Source of the DNA: Moraxellaceae bacterium
Lineage (GTDB): Bacteria; Pseudomonadota; Gammaproteobacteria; Pseudomonadales; Moraxellaceae
Direction: 5' to 3'
DNA: 6,574 bases
Assembly: GCA_030684415.1 (NCBI GenBank)
Contig: JAUXNL010000464.1
Coordinates: 1-6,574 of the forward strand
In this document: piece after piece, positions 1-6,501 of the stretch
Layout: each line of letters begins with the position of its first letter
Numbering within the stretch: position 1 is the stretch's first letter
Program-made: the position numbers and the translations under genes
The notes under the pieces: generated by a model
Told to the model about the DNA's origin: nothing
Databases searched by the model: none
The model's input: only the letters and a program-made list of their open reading frames with translations

Positions 1-541
1 GCGCCACATAGGTCTTGCGGACATGCCCTTGGCGCAGTTGCTCATGCAGGTCACGCAGCACGCTGCGCTTCGTGGCAATCATGAGCAAGCCGGAGGTGTC
101 GCGATCCAGGCGATGCACCAACTCCACAAAGGGCAGGTCAGGGCGCGCCACACGCAGGGCTTCGATCACGCCCCAGCTCACTCCGCTGCCGCCATGGACG
201 GCCAGACCGGCAGGCTTGTTCAGTATCAGCAAACCACCCTCTTCATGAATCACGCGGGCGGCCAAATCCTGCGTGACAGCGTTACCGGGGCGAGGGGGCG
301 GCGGCGCATCGGGCAAGCGCAGTGGCGGCACACGCACCACATCGCCGGCCTGAAGTCGGTAGTCCGGCTTGATGCGGCCTTTATTCACCCGCACTTCTCC
401 CTTGCGCAGGATGCGGTACACGAGCGTCCGAGGAGCGCCCTTGAGCTGGGTGATGAGGAAATTGTCGATGCGCTGCCCCGCCACATCGTCGGGCACCGTC
501 AGCAGCCGGACCGCTGCCCCCGAGCCTTCGTCGGAAACCAT
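1..541 (-). CDS. rluC: 23S rRNA pseudouridine synthase RluC, N-terminal part (3' end beyond the window)
   Basis: Probable RluC, the RluA-family enzyme that isomerises uridines of 23S rRNA (positions 955, 2504 and 2580 in E. coli) to pseudouridine during 50S assembly in the cytoplasm. The 180 codons seen here start at ATG 541-539. Residues about 22-75 form an S4-like RNA-binding domain (QRIDNFL, then VRVNKGRIKPDYRLQAGD, VRVPP). A Pro-rich linker follows, and the catalytic domain opens with LLILNKPAGLAVHGG (104-118). The family active-site motif HRLDRDTSG lies at 143-151, with the catalytic Asp at 146 (E. coli Asp144). The C-terminal half lies left of position 1. No good Shine-Dalgarno sequence precedes the ATG. 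An in-frame TTG at 562-560 is a less likely start, and the frame is closed by TAA at 613-611. The gene is divergent from rne, as in E. coli. RluC is preferred over RluD or RluA because of this neighbourhood and the RDTSG form of the motif. Confidence 0.93.
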   Translation of the reverse strand, partial: MVSDEGSGAAVRLLTVPDDVAGQRIDNFLITQLKGAPRTLVYRILRKGEVRVNKGRIKPDYRLQAGDVVRVPPLRLPDAPPPPRPGNAVTQDLAARVIHEEGGLLILNKPAGLAVHGGSGVSWGVIEALRVARPDLPFVELVHRLDRDTSGLLMIATKRSVLRDLHEQLRQGHVRKTYVA

Positions 542-683
542 AAAAAACCATTTATCAATCAAGGGAATGGGCGCGATTGTTCTTGGCCGCTCGCGAATCC
601 TGCTGCTATATTAGCGAGTCGCTTGCAGAACCGGATCGCAGGCCACCGGCAGCACCATCGGTATGCCGGTCGAAAGGGCGCCC

Positions 684-711
684 ATTGTACAGGAAGCCCC
701 GCCCGTGTCGC
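684..711 (-). promoter_or_regulatory. candidate sigma70 promoter for rluC
   Basis: On the minus strand, a GCGACA -35-like box (711-706, 4 of 6 matches to TTGACA) and a TACAAT -10 box (689-684, 5 of 6 matches to TATAAT) are separated by 16 nt. They point towards rluC and would give a leader of roughly 135 nt. A second possible -10, TAATAT, lies closer at 613-608 on the same strand but lacks a convincing -35. This is seen by eye only and start-site data are absent. Confidence 0.35.
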
Positions 712-1000
712 GACGCCAAACCCCGCCAGCCGGCTTTATGTCCGAGGTGGGCTTTCGTGGCGTCCGCCGCCCCCTTCAAGACGACATCATGACGGCCGGG
801 TCCGCACCCCGCCGGCCCCGCGCCTGAACAAGACGCGACCAGGCCGCAAGCCATGCACCACCCCCGTCATGAACCGGCGCATGCTGCCGGGCCCGGCCGG
901 GCTGTCACTCTCACCCGCCTGCCCCGACAACCATGTGCCACCCGGATGAACAGGCTTGCTGCGTGGCAATCGCTGCCAGCAGCCCTCTCCGGTGCATCAG

Positions 1001-1334
1001 GGCAGCTTGGCTGCCTGCTGTAAAAAAACGAGGGGCGGTACGCCGCCCGTTAAAACCATTTGCACCTGGCAAATGGAACGCTTCCGCTAGCGGGGCACGA
1101 TCGAATTCCGGAAGGCGCCAGTGGCGCTTTCCTGCCGGACGTCACATCGGGCATTGCCCGGGCCACAAGCCAGACAGCCGGCACTGCGCACACGTTTTTT
1201 GTTTCTGCCGTATCACGCCGGCATGCCCGGCACGCAGGAACATCCGGCAGGACGCGCCCCCATGGGCCCTCCTGCCGCCGTTGCCGACGTCGTCCTGTTA
1301 CCGGCGGCGTTCCAGTGCCATAAAGGTGCCGGAA
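1001..1334 (+). promoter_or_regulatory. putative structured 5' leader of rne (series of hairpins)
   Basis: In this stretch I see these inverted repeats: GGCAGC/GCTGCC 1001-1015 (loop TTG); GGGCGG/CCGCCC 1033-1048 (loop TACG); CCATTTGC/GCAAATGG 1056-1076 (8 bp perfect, loop ACCTG); GGAAGGCGCC/GGCGCTTTCC 1110-1132 (10 bp with one G-U, loop AGT); CGGGC/GCCCG 1148-1160; GCCGG/CCGGC 1217-1231; and an imperfect 10-bp stem 1310-1334 (one mismatch, two G-U pairs, loop ATAAA) ending 15 nt before the rne ATG. A-rich segments lie between some stems (1022-1028, 1052-1055), and single-stranded A/U-rich RNA is what RNase E prefers to cut. By analogy with E. coli rne, this could mediate feedback control. 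Sequence homology to the E. coli hp2/hp3 stems is not evident. Confidence 0.45.
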
Positions 1335-1349
1335 CCCGTTGGGTAGAAC

Positions 1350-4220
1350 ATGAAACGCATGCTGATCAATGCCACGCACGCCGAGGAAACACGCGTCGCG
1401 ATGGTAGACGGACAACGTCTTTACGATTTCGACCTTGAGCACCGCGCTCGGGAACAGAAAAAAGCCAACATCTACAAAGGCAAAGTCACCCGCGTCGAGC
1501 CCAGTCTCGAAGCGGCCTTTATCGATTTTGGTGCTGACCGCCACGGCTTTTTGCCGCTGAAAGAAATCGCCCGCGAATACTTCAACAAATCACCGAAAGA
1601 GGCCGGTGGCCGCATCACCATCCGCGATGCCATCAAGGAAGGCCAGGAAATCATCGTCCAGGTCGAGAAAGAAGAGCGCGGCAACAAGGGCGCTGCCCTG
1701 TCGACTTTCATCTCGCTGGCCGGCCGTTATCTGGTGCTGATGCCGAACAACCCGCGTGCCGGCGGCATCTCGCGCCGTATCGAAGGTGAAGAGCGCCAGG
1801 AACTGAAAGACGCGCTCAATGCCATCAACATTCCGCAGGACATGGGCGCCATCGTGCGCACCGCCGGCCTTGGCCGCAGTGCCGAAGAGCTGCAGTGGGA
1901 TCTCGACTACCTGCTCACCCTGTGGACATCGATCAAGGGCGAAAGCACCCGCCCCGCTCCCTTCCTGATCTATCAGGAATCCAACGTCATCATCCGTGCC
2001 GTGCGCGACTACCTGCGCCAGGACATGAATGAAGTGCTGATCGACAGCGAAGCCGCTTTCAACGAAGCGACCAACTTCGTCCAGCAGGTGATGCCGCACT
2101 ACCTGCACAAGATCAAGCTCTACAAAGACTCGGTGCCGCTGTTCAACCGCTATCAGGTCGAAGGCCAGATCGAAACGGCTTACCAGCGCGAAGTGAAGCT
2201 GCCGTCTGGCGGCTCCATCGTGATCGACCCGACCGAAGCGCTGGTGTCCATCGACATCAACTCCTCGCGCGCCACCAAGGGCAGCGACATCGAGGAAACC
2301 GCGCTCAACACCAATCTGGAAGCCGCCGACGAAATCGGCCGCCAGTTGCGTCTGCGTGACATCGGCGGCCTTATCGTCATCGACTTCATCGACATGACAC
2401 CCGCCAAGCACCAGCGTCAGGTGGAAGACCGCCTGCGTGAAGCACTGGCGATGGACCGTGCGCGCATCCAGATCGGCCGCATTTCCAAATTCGGCCTGCT
2501 GGAGCTGTCACGCCAGCGTCTGCGCCCTTCACTGGAGGAGTCGACCGGCCTGGTCTGCCCACGTTGCAACGGCACTGGCGTCATCCGCGATGTGCATTCG
2601 CTCGCGCTGTCCATCATGCGCGTGATCGAAGAAGAAGTGCTCAAGGAGCGTACGGCGCAAATCAATGCTCAAGTGCCGATTTCCGTTGCCACCTTCCTGC
2701 TCAACGAAAAGCGTGCTGCACTCGCCGCGCTTGAAGTGCGCAGCGGCGTGCGCCTCGTCATTCTGCCCAACCAGCACATGGAAACCCCGCACTACGACAT
2801 CACGCGCCTGCGCGATGATCAGGTCGAGGAAAGCAACGCCGACGTCGCCAGCTACAAGCTGTCGGAGCGCATCACGCCGCCGCCGGCCGAAGATGTACTG
2901 GCCGTGGTCGAGCCTGAAGCGCCGCGTCAGGAAGCAGCGGTCAAAATGATTCAGCCGCAAACACAGGCACCGGCACCAAAGGCGGCCGCTCCTGTGGCAG
3001 CGCCTGCCCCGTTGGCGCCCGTCGAACCCAGCAAGCAAGGTTTCTTCGCCTGGCTGTCCAATCTGTTTGGTGGCAGCGAAAAGCCCGAGCCCGTGGTCGT
3101 GGCAGCGCCCAAGAAGAATGAAGGCGGCAACAATCGCCAGCGCAACAACCGCAACGGCAGCAACCGCAGCGAAGGTGGTGAAGGCCGTCGTGACGGCAAC
3201 CGCCAGGGCGGCAACCGTCAGCGCAATGAAAATGCGCCGGCCGCTCAGCGCGAGCCCCGTGAAGCCCGTGCCGAGCGTGAACCGCGCCCGGAACGTGAGC
3301 CACGCGAAAATCGTGCTCAGGGTGAAAACCGTCGCACCACCATCGAAGGCCGTCGTGTTGAAATCGAAGGCCGCGAAGGTGTCGAAGCACGCCCCGCACG
3401 CGAGCCCCGTGAGGCCCGCACCGAGCGCGAACCCCGCCCGGAACGCGAGCCTCGTCCGCCCAGAGAACCGCGTGCCGAGCGCGAACCACGCCCCGAGCGC
3501 ACCCCGCGCCCGCCGCGTGAAACGCCAGCGCCGGCCGCCGCTGTCATTGCAGGTGCCGAGGCCGCTGAAGCCATAGTGGAAACGACAGATGCCGTCAGCA
3601 CCGCTGTTGCCGGGAATGAAAGCGGTGAGCGTCGTCCGCGTCGCGGCCGTCACCCCAGCAATCGCCGTCAGCGCCCGCCACGTGAACGTGATCAGCAGGT
3701 GCTGATCGATGAAGGTCTGTTGGCCGCAGATGGATCTCCGATCGTGGCCGCTGCACCTGAAGTGGTGGCTGCGCCTGCCGCCGAGCCAGTGCTGGTGAGC
3801 GCGACCGATGCAGCCGGCAGCACAGCAGAAAGCAGCACTGTGGTGGAAGCTGATGCTACTGCAACGCCAGCCGCCGCCACACCGACAGAGACAGCGCCGG
3901 TTGTGGCCGCTTCTGGCACCACCGTGACCTTGTCGCCGGTGACGGCAGAAGAACCCCAGCCCGGCGGCCTGCCGACACCCGAGCCACATGTGCCGCGCAC
4001 ACATGGCCGCGCCGCTAACGACCCACGTGAGCGCCGTCGGCGCGAGCGTGAGTTGGCCGCGCAGCGCAATGCCGCTCCCGCGGCTCCTGTTGCAGCTCCG
4101 GCTCCTGTGGCGGCACCCGCTCCGGCTGCACCGGTGGTCGCTGAGGCTCCCGCCATCGAAGTGGCAGAAGCAAATGCAGCAACACCAGCGGAAGGCTCAA
4201 CGGAAAATCAGGTGAGCTGA
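1350..4220 (+). CDS. rne: ribonuclease E (essential endoribonuclease, degradosome scaffold)
   Basis: RNase E (956 aa) cuts single-stranded A/U-rich RNA. It initiates mRNA decay and matures rRNA and tRNA at the inner membrane. The N-terminus MKRMLINAT matches the family start, so ATG 1350 is chosen although no clear Shine-Dalgarno precedes it. The S1 domain is at about 35-125 (KKANIYKGKVTRVEPSLEAAFIDFG). The DNase I-like catalytic core carries the Mg-binding aspartates D302 (SIDINSSR) and D345 (LIVIDFIDM), equal to E. coli D303 and D346. The Zn-link CPRC is at 403-406, so dimer-pair tetramer assembly should be normal. Residues 562-577 (KQGFFAWLSNLFGGSE) look like the amphipathic membrane-targeting helix. 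The tail is disordered: a Gly/Asn/Arg-rich part (591-625), Arg/Glu/Pro repeats (634-724), a basic block (761-781), a second basic block (NDPRERRRRERE, 890-901) and an Ala/Pro C-terminus. The basic blocks are likely RNA-binding. I see no recognisable E. coli-type enolase or PNPase site. RNase G is excluded by the long tail. Confidence 0.97.
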   Translation: MKRMLINATHAEETRVAMVDGQRLYDFDLEHRAREQKKANIYKGKVTRVEPSLEAAFIDFGADRHGFLPLKEIAREYFNKSPKEAGGRITIRDAIKEGQEIIVQVEKEERGNKGAALSTFISLAGRYLVLMPNNPRAGGISRRIEGEERQELKDALNAINIPQDMGAIVRTAGLGRSAEELQWDLDYLLTLWTSIKGESTRPAPFLIYQESNVIIRAVRDYLRQDMNEVLIDSEAAFNEATNFVQQVMPHYLHKIKLYKDSVPLFNRYQVEGQIETAYQREVKLPSGGSIVIDPTEALVSIDINSSRATKGSDIEETALNTNLEAADEIGRQLRLRDIGGLIVIDFIDMTPAKHQRQVEDRLREALAMDRARIQIGRISKFGLLELSRQRLRPSLEESTGLVCPRCNGTGVIRDVHSLALSIMRVIEEEVLKERTAQINAQVPISVATFLLNEKRAALAALEVRSGVRLVILPNQHMETPHYDITRLRDDQVEESNADVASYKLSERITPPPAEDVLAVVEPEAPRQEAAVKMIQPQTQAPAPKAAAPVAAPAPLAPVEPSKQGFFAWLSNLFGGSEKPEPVVVAAPKKNEGGNNRQRNNRNGSNRSEGGEGRRDGNRQGGNRQRNENAPAAQREPREARAEREPRPEREPRENRAQGENRRTTIEGRRVEIEGREGVEARPAREPREARTEREPRPEREPRPPREPRAEREPRPERTPRPPRETPAPAAAVIAGAEAAEAIVETTDAVSTAVAGNESGERRPRRGRHPSNRRQRPPRERDQQVLIDEGLLAADGSPIVAAAPEVVAAPAAEPVLVSATDAAGSTAESSTVVEADATATPAAATPTETAPVVAASGTTVTLSPVTAEEPQPGGLPTPEPHVPRTHGRAANDPRERRRRERELAAQRNAAPAAPVAAPAPVAAPAPAAPVVAEAPAIEVAEANAATPAEGSTENQVS
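3249..3521 (+). repeat. Arg/Glu/Pro-coding direct repeats inside rne
   Basis: A 56-nt unit at 3249-3304 recurs at 3399-3454, 150 nt downstream, with 7 mismatches by my hand comparison. It encodes REPREARAEREPRPERE and REPREARTEREPRPERE. A shorter, diverged copy (REPRAEREPRPERTPRPPRE) follows at 3462-3521. The mismatches are mostly silent, so the protein repeat seems to be kept while the DNA drifts. The repeats lie in the arginine-rich, probably RNA-binding part of the disordered tail. Confidence 0.8.
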
Positions 4221-4241
4221 CGGCTGTTGTCGCAGACATGA

Positions 4242-4274
4242 AAAGGGCGGCCCTCGGGCCGCCCTTTCATTTTG
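4242..4274 (+). terminator. rho-independent terminator of rne
   Basis: A perfect hairpin pairs GGGCGGCCC (4245-4253) with GGGCCGCCC (4256-4264), extended by AAA (4242-4244) with TTT (4265-4267). A short T-rich tail CATTTTG follows. It begins 21 nt after the rne stop codon. The A-run on the left could make it work weakly on the minus strand too. Confidence 0.9.
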
Positions 4275-4574
4275 CGTGTCTCGCGCAGCTTTCTGTTCGC
4301 AGTCAGCCGTGTCGATGCATGGCCCAGCCCGCCAGCAGCGTCAGCCGCCCACAACCCCGGCTTCATTGCCGCGCGGATCGACCGATCAGCGTTGCCGGCG
4401 CGAATACATACTGCCGCATCTATCGGATATCGTTTGCCATGGAAATGAATCTACCGACGCACCCACTGCCTATAGGAGGCCCCTGTGCAAATGCTGTAGT
4501 ACGCTTACTGACTTCCTACTTCATGCGCTCCAACATTGCGATTTATCCTCATTGGTGTATTTTCCAGAGAGTTT
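4275..4574. other. intergenic stretch after the rne terminator, no recognisable gene
   Basis: Composition shifts here from GC-rich (to about 4440) to AT-richer DNA. A 124-codon open frame starting at 4238 runs through it, but its start lies inside the terminator region, it lacks a ribosome binding site and its composition is not protein-like, so I reject it. A strong Shine-Dalgarno-like GGAGG at 4475-4479 is followed after 5 nt by GTG 4485-4487, but this frame stops after four codons (V-Q-M-L-stop at 4497-4499). Confidence 0.6.
4536..4563 (+). promoter_or_regulatory. candidate promoter for the small membrane-protein region
   Basis: TTGCGA (4536-4541) and TATTTT (4558-4563) are spaced by 16 nt and lie just upstream of the 28-codon ORF and the 129-aa membrane protein. 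The match to the sigma70 consensus is moderate, and AT-rich DNA produces such matches by chance. Confidence 0.25.
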
Positions 4575-4661
4575 ATGACCGCCATCCGAGACAGCACTAC
4601 GCAAGCCATTGAAGTAAAGGTGCGGAGAATTTTTTTCTACAACATTGTTAGCACCCAATAG
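4575..4661 (+). CDS. possible 28-aa small ORF upstream of the membrane protein
   Basis: ATG 4575 opens a 28-codon frame (protein begins MTAIRDSTTQAIEVKVRRIF) that ends in TAG at 4659-4661, directly abutting the GTG start of the next ORF. An AGAGAG element (4566-4571) three bases upstream of the ATG could serve as a ribosome binding site. I do not recognise the peptide. The exact stop/start junction would suit translational coupling, which could explain why the downstream GTG has no Shine-Dalgarno of its own. Equally, it may be chance. The frame is open upstream only to TGA 4509-4511. Confidence 0.22.
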   Translation: MTAIRDSTTQAIEVKVRRIFFYNIVSTQ

Positions 4662-5051
4662 GTGAAGAAATTGATTCCCGAAGAATACCGAGAGCATGCA
4701 ATATTAGGCCTTTTGACATTCTCGTTTCTTTTTGCATGGATTCCGTTCTTATACTCTTATATTTTCTCTAAGATATTTTCAGTCGGAAATTCATTTGGAT
4801 TTTCACTATTAAGTACGTTTATAGCCTATGGCACTTCAGGGATTATCAGCACCAGCCTAAATATACCATCGGCAATGCTATTGATCAAAATTATCCCGGA
4901 GGCATGCATACTTAATCAAAATGGTTTTCTTTGTCAGTCGCACCCATATATTGAGATCATTAGTGAGCATGGAAATTGGATATTGCTGCTTATAGCCACA
5001 CTAATATCCCCCATAATAGTCAATCGGTATTACTGGCTTAAACCATCATAA
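4662..5051 (+). CDS. hypothetical small integral membrane protein (129 aa), orphan
   Basis: I do not recognise this protein. It begins at GTG 4662 (KKLIPEEYREH), immediately after an in-frame TAG, and no in-frame ATG occurs before residue 71. No Shine-Dalgarno sequence is visible. The hydrophobic profile suggests three or four membrane segments: about 13-35 (AILGLLTFSFLFAWIPFLY), 45-67 (around LLSTFIAYGTSGIIS), possibly 68-80, and 106-122 (WILLLIATLISPIIV). Two cysteines (C82, C91) lie in the polar stretch between the last segments. The protein ends NRYYWLKPS. The DNA is about 36% GC over 4741-4980 by hand count, against about 60% in rne, which suggests recent acquisition. Regular hydrophobic segments argue for a real coding sequence, but the weak start and lack of a homolog known to me keep this tentative. 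A role in immunity to a toxin or phage is possible but unsupported. Confidence 0.6.
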   Translation: MKKLIPEEYREHAILGLLTFSFLFAWIPFLYSYIFSKIFSVGNSFGFSLLSTFIAYGTSGIISTSLNIPSAMLLIKIIPEACILNQNGFLCQSHPYIEIISEHGNWILLLIATLISPIIVNRYYWLKPS

Positions 5052-5213
5052 ATTATGCGGCGCAGGCTGCGCCAACAACTCCTAACACTTCACCTGCCAA
5101 CACCTGAGTGATGACTTTTCAAGCGCGACAATCCCAAGTTTTTTCCTCAGTATTTCTCCTCCTCTCGTGTGCCTTCCACGGTGCGAGGCATCTTTCATGA
5201 CTAAAAATCCTCG
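5052..5213. other. AT-rich spacer after the orphan gene
   Basis: No gene is visible. A small perfect hairpin, GGCGCA/TGCGCC with loop GGC, sits at 5059-5073, seven nt after the stop codon at 5049-5051, but no T-tract follows it, so it is a weak terminator candidate at best. It may instead protect the mRNA 3' end. The rest is unstructured pyrimidine-rich DNA. Confidence 0.5.
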
Positions 5214-5245
5214 TGCGGTGGGCGGCGCCCACTGCATTATTTTTT
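5214..5245 (+). terminator. rho-independent terminator between convergent genes, probably bidirectional
   Basis: TGCGGTGGGC (5214-5223) pairs with GCCCACTGCA (5227-5236) as a 10-bp stem with one G-U and a GGC loop. TTATTTTTT (5237-5245) follows directly, a good plus-strand terminator. On the minus strand the same hairpin is followed after about five nt by GATTTTTAG (5210-5202), so it could also stop transcripts from the convergent hydrolase gene. Confidence 0.8.
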
Positions 5246-5402
5246 GCCTCATAGACTCACGGCGTTCTCGCGACGATCAATCAAAAAACCAGACTGCATT
5301 TCCCTAACCGGTATTGTCCTGCACGAAATATCTCGGCGAACAGACCACTGCATCCATTTTTTCAAGGCCCCGCGCATCAGGCAGCGAACCGCGCCGACAT
5401 AC
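5246..5402. other. spacer downstream of the hydrolase gene
   Basis: No gene, strong hairpin or repeat is seen in this stretch. It lies between the terminator and the minus-strand hydrolase stop codon (5405-5403). The plus-strand open frame crossing it continues antisense through the hydrolase and is a shadow. Confidence 0.5.
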
Positions 5403-6347
5403 TCAGGGAGCCGCACCGCCCAATGCGTTGATGAATTTCACCACTTCATCAGAGCTTTCATAAGGCGCCTCTGCCATTGGCGTATGACCCACCTTCGGCA
5501 TGATCACGACGCGGCTGTCTGGAATGTATTTGTCGAAAATCAGGGCATTATCCGGATGCAGCACGCGATCTTTCTCGCCCCAGAGAATGAGTGTTGGCGC
5601 CTTGATCGCGTCCAGTTTTGGCAACAGGAAATTCATGTCCGGAAACAGTGCTTCGCGAAAGATGCGCTCATGCAAGGCATTATCCTTGATGGCACGCTCG
5701 GCAAGATAATCCAGCACCGGGCGCGGCATGGGTGGCCGCTGCATCATCACAAACGCGAGCAGTGCTTCAAAGTCAGCCGGCGTCTTCACCACCAGCATGT
5801 TGCGCCCGGCCAGCATGGCGTCATCGAGCTCTGTCGGGCGATAGTGCACGCCGGCCGCATCCATCAGCGTCAGGCTTTGCACCATGGAGGGCTGCTGCAC
5901 GGCCAGCTCTGCCGCAATACCGCCGCCCATGGAGTTCCCGACCACATGAAAGCGGGGAATGCCCAGCTTCTGCATGAGTTCAAGCAAACGTCTGGATTGC
6001 GCAGCAAAACCATAGTCGGCTTTTGGTGCGCGATCACTTTGGCCAAAGCCGGGCAAATCCGGAATCACGATACGGAATTCCTGATCGCGAAAACGTCGGG
6101 CAAATTGCGTCCAGCTCAGACTGCTGTCACCAAAGCCATGCACCATGAGAATGGTGCGGGCGGCGTCTTTACGCTCATTGTCGAGGTAAAAGACCTTGAG
6201 TCCATCAATCGTCACCTGATGTCGCTTGAGCCCCGCCACCGCTTCCTGGCCAGCAGAGGCTTCATCAAACAAGGCTTTATTGGCAACCGCAGGCAAAGGC
6301 AAAGCGAGCAGCAACAGCATCACTAACGGCAGGCTACGCAGAAGCAT
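5403..6347 (-). CDS. exported alpha/beta-hydrolase (lipase/esterase-like)
   Basis: A 314-aa alpha/beta-hydrolase of the fold used by lipases, esterases and related enzymes; the substrate cannot be read from the sequence. ATG 6347 is preceded by a good ribosome binding site (AAGAGGTG, 6360-6353, 5 nt spacer). The N-terminus MLLRSLPLVMLLLLALPLPAVA is a classic signal sequence with a probable signal peptidase I site after AVA (22/23). It may also act as an uncleaved anchor. Catalytic features in order: oxyanion loop HGFGD (70-74), DLPGFGQSD (97-105), nucleophile elbow GNSMGG with Ser139 (137-142), Asp260 in LILWGEKD, and His288 in VGHTP. A cap domain probably lies at about 165-240. It is complete and all key residues are present. 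It lies on the same strand as the murB fragment with a 154-nt gap, so it could have its own promoter or be read from murB. The convergent terminator lies downstream. Confidence 0.92.
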   Translation of the reverse strand: MLLRSLPLVMLLLLALPLPAVANKALFDEASAGQEAVAGLKRHQVTIDGLKVFYLDNERKDAARTILMVHGFGDSSLSWTQFARRFRDQEFRIVIPDLPGFGQSDRAPKADYGFAAQSRRLLELMQKLGIPRFHVVGNSMGGGIAAELAVQQPSMVQSLTLMDAAGVHYRPTELDDAMLAGRNMLVVKTPADFEALLAFVMMQRPPMPRPVLDYLAERAIKDNALHERIFREALFPDMNFLLPKLDAIKAPTLILWGEKDRVLHPDNALIFDKYIPDSRVVIMPKVGHTPMAEAPYESSDEVVKFINALGGAAP

Positions 6348-6501
6348 GACAGCACCTCTTCTTGTTATTTTTATCGAAGGATGAAACAGGAGGACGGCAC
6401 AATCATTCGCACCTTACAGACGATACTGGCACGAAACAGCCGACAAACAGTGACCAGATTGACCAGCAGCGTGTGACAAAACGGCAAGCGGCAACGGCAA
6501 A
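6348..6501. other. spacer between murB and the hydrolase gene
   Basis: This 154-nt spacer contains the hydrolase ribosome binding site (6353-6360) and little else. TGACCAG occurs twice (6451-6457 and 6460-6466), a tight 9-nt-spaced repeat that may be chance. No clear terminator for murB and no good promoter for the hydrolase were found. Confidence 0.4.

Larger units (their letters stand above)
542..1349. other. divergent intergenic region between rluC and rne (no credible gene)
   Basis: This 808-nt GC-rich spacer has open frames on both strands, but none shows a recognisable protein, a convincing ribosome binding site or sensible composition, so I treat them as chance. The rluC-proximal part carries candidate rluC promoters. 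I could not find a good plus-strand sigma70 promoter for rne. A TATATT box at 608-613 has only a poorly spaced upstream partner. The part from about 1000 to the rne start is unusually rich in short inverted repeats, listed separately. RNase E genes in E. coli have a long 5' leader (about 360 nt) whose hairpins let RNase E cut its own mRNA. A leader of similar role here is an inference. Confidence 0.7.

Noticed and set aside
23..949. Long plus-strand open frame of 308 codons across rluC and the spacer
   Set aside because: Antisense to the clearly conserved rluC coding sequence, with no recognisable motif; high GC keeps antisense frames open.
1191..1206. T-run (ACGTTTTTTGTTTC) as a possible terminator or attenuator in the rne leader
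   Set aside because: No stable hairpin directly precedes the T-run, so an intrinsic terminator is not supported.
1050..1544. 164-codon minus-strand frame overlapping the rne start
   Set aside because: It overlaps the conserved rne N-terminus in antisense and reads through the hairpin-rich leader; no family features.
2529..4004. 491-codon minus-strand open frame within rne
   Set aside because: It lies wholly antisense to rne, and its Gly/Ala/Arg-rich composition mirrors the rne tail codons; a shadow.
4238..4612. 124-codon plus-strand frame after rne
   Set aside because: It starts inside the rne terminator region, has no ribosome binding site, and its composition is not that of a typical protein.
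4531..4647. CAACATTG repeated at 4531-4538 and 4640-4647
   Set aside because: An eight-base repeat 109 nt apart in AT-rich DNA is likely chance; no further flanking similarity is seen.
4648..5110. Integron gene-cassette appearance: GTTAGC shortly before the GTG start and a hairpin plus CCAAC/CTAAC motifs after the stop
   Set aside because: The core motif should be GTTRRRY, but GTTAGCA does not fit. The downstream sequence has no paired RYYYAAC...GTTRRRY attC structure, and no second cassette or integrase is present.
5244..6326. 360-codon plus-strand open frame opposite the hydrolase
   Set aside because: It is antisense to a gene with a full catalytic triad, ribosome binding site and signal sequence. 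It starts just after a terminator and resembles no known protein.
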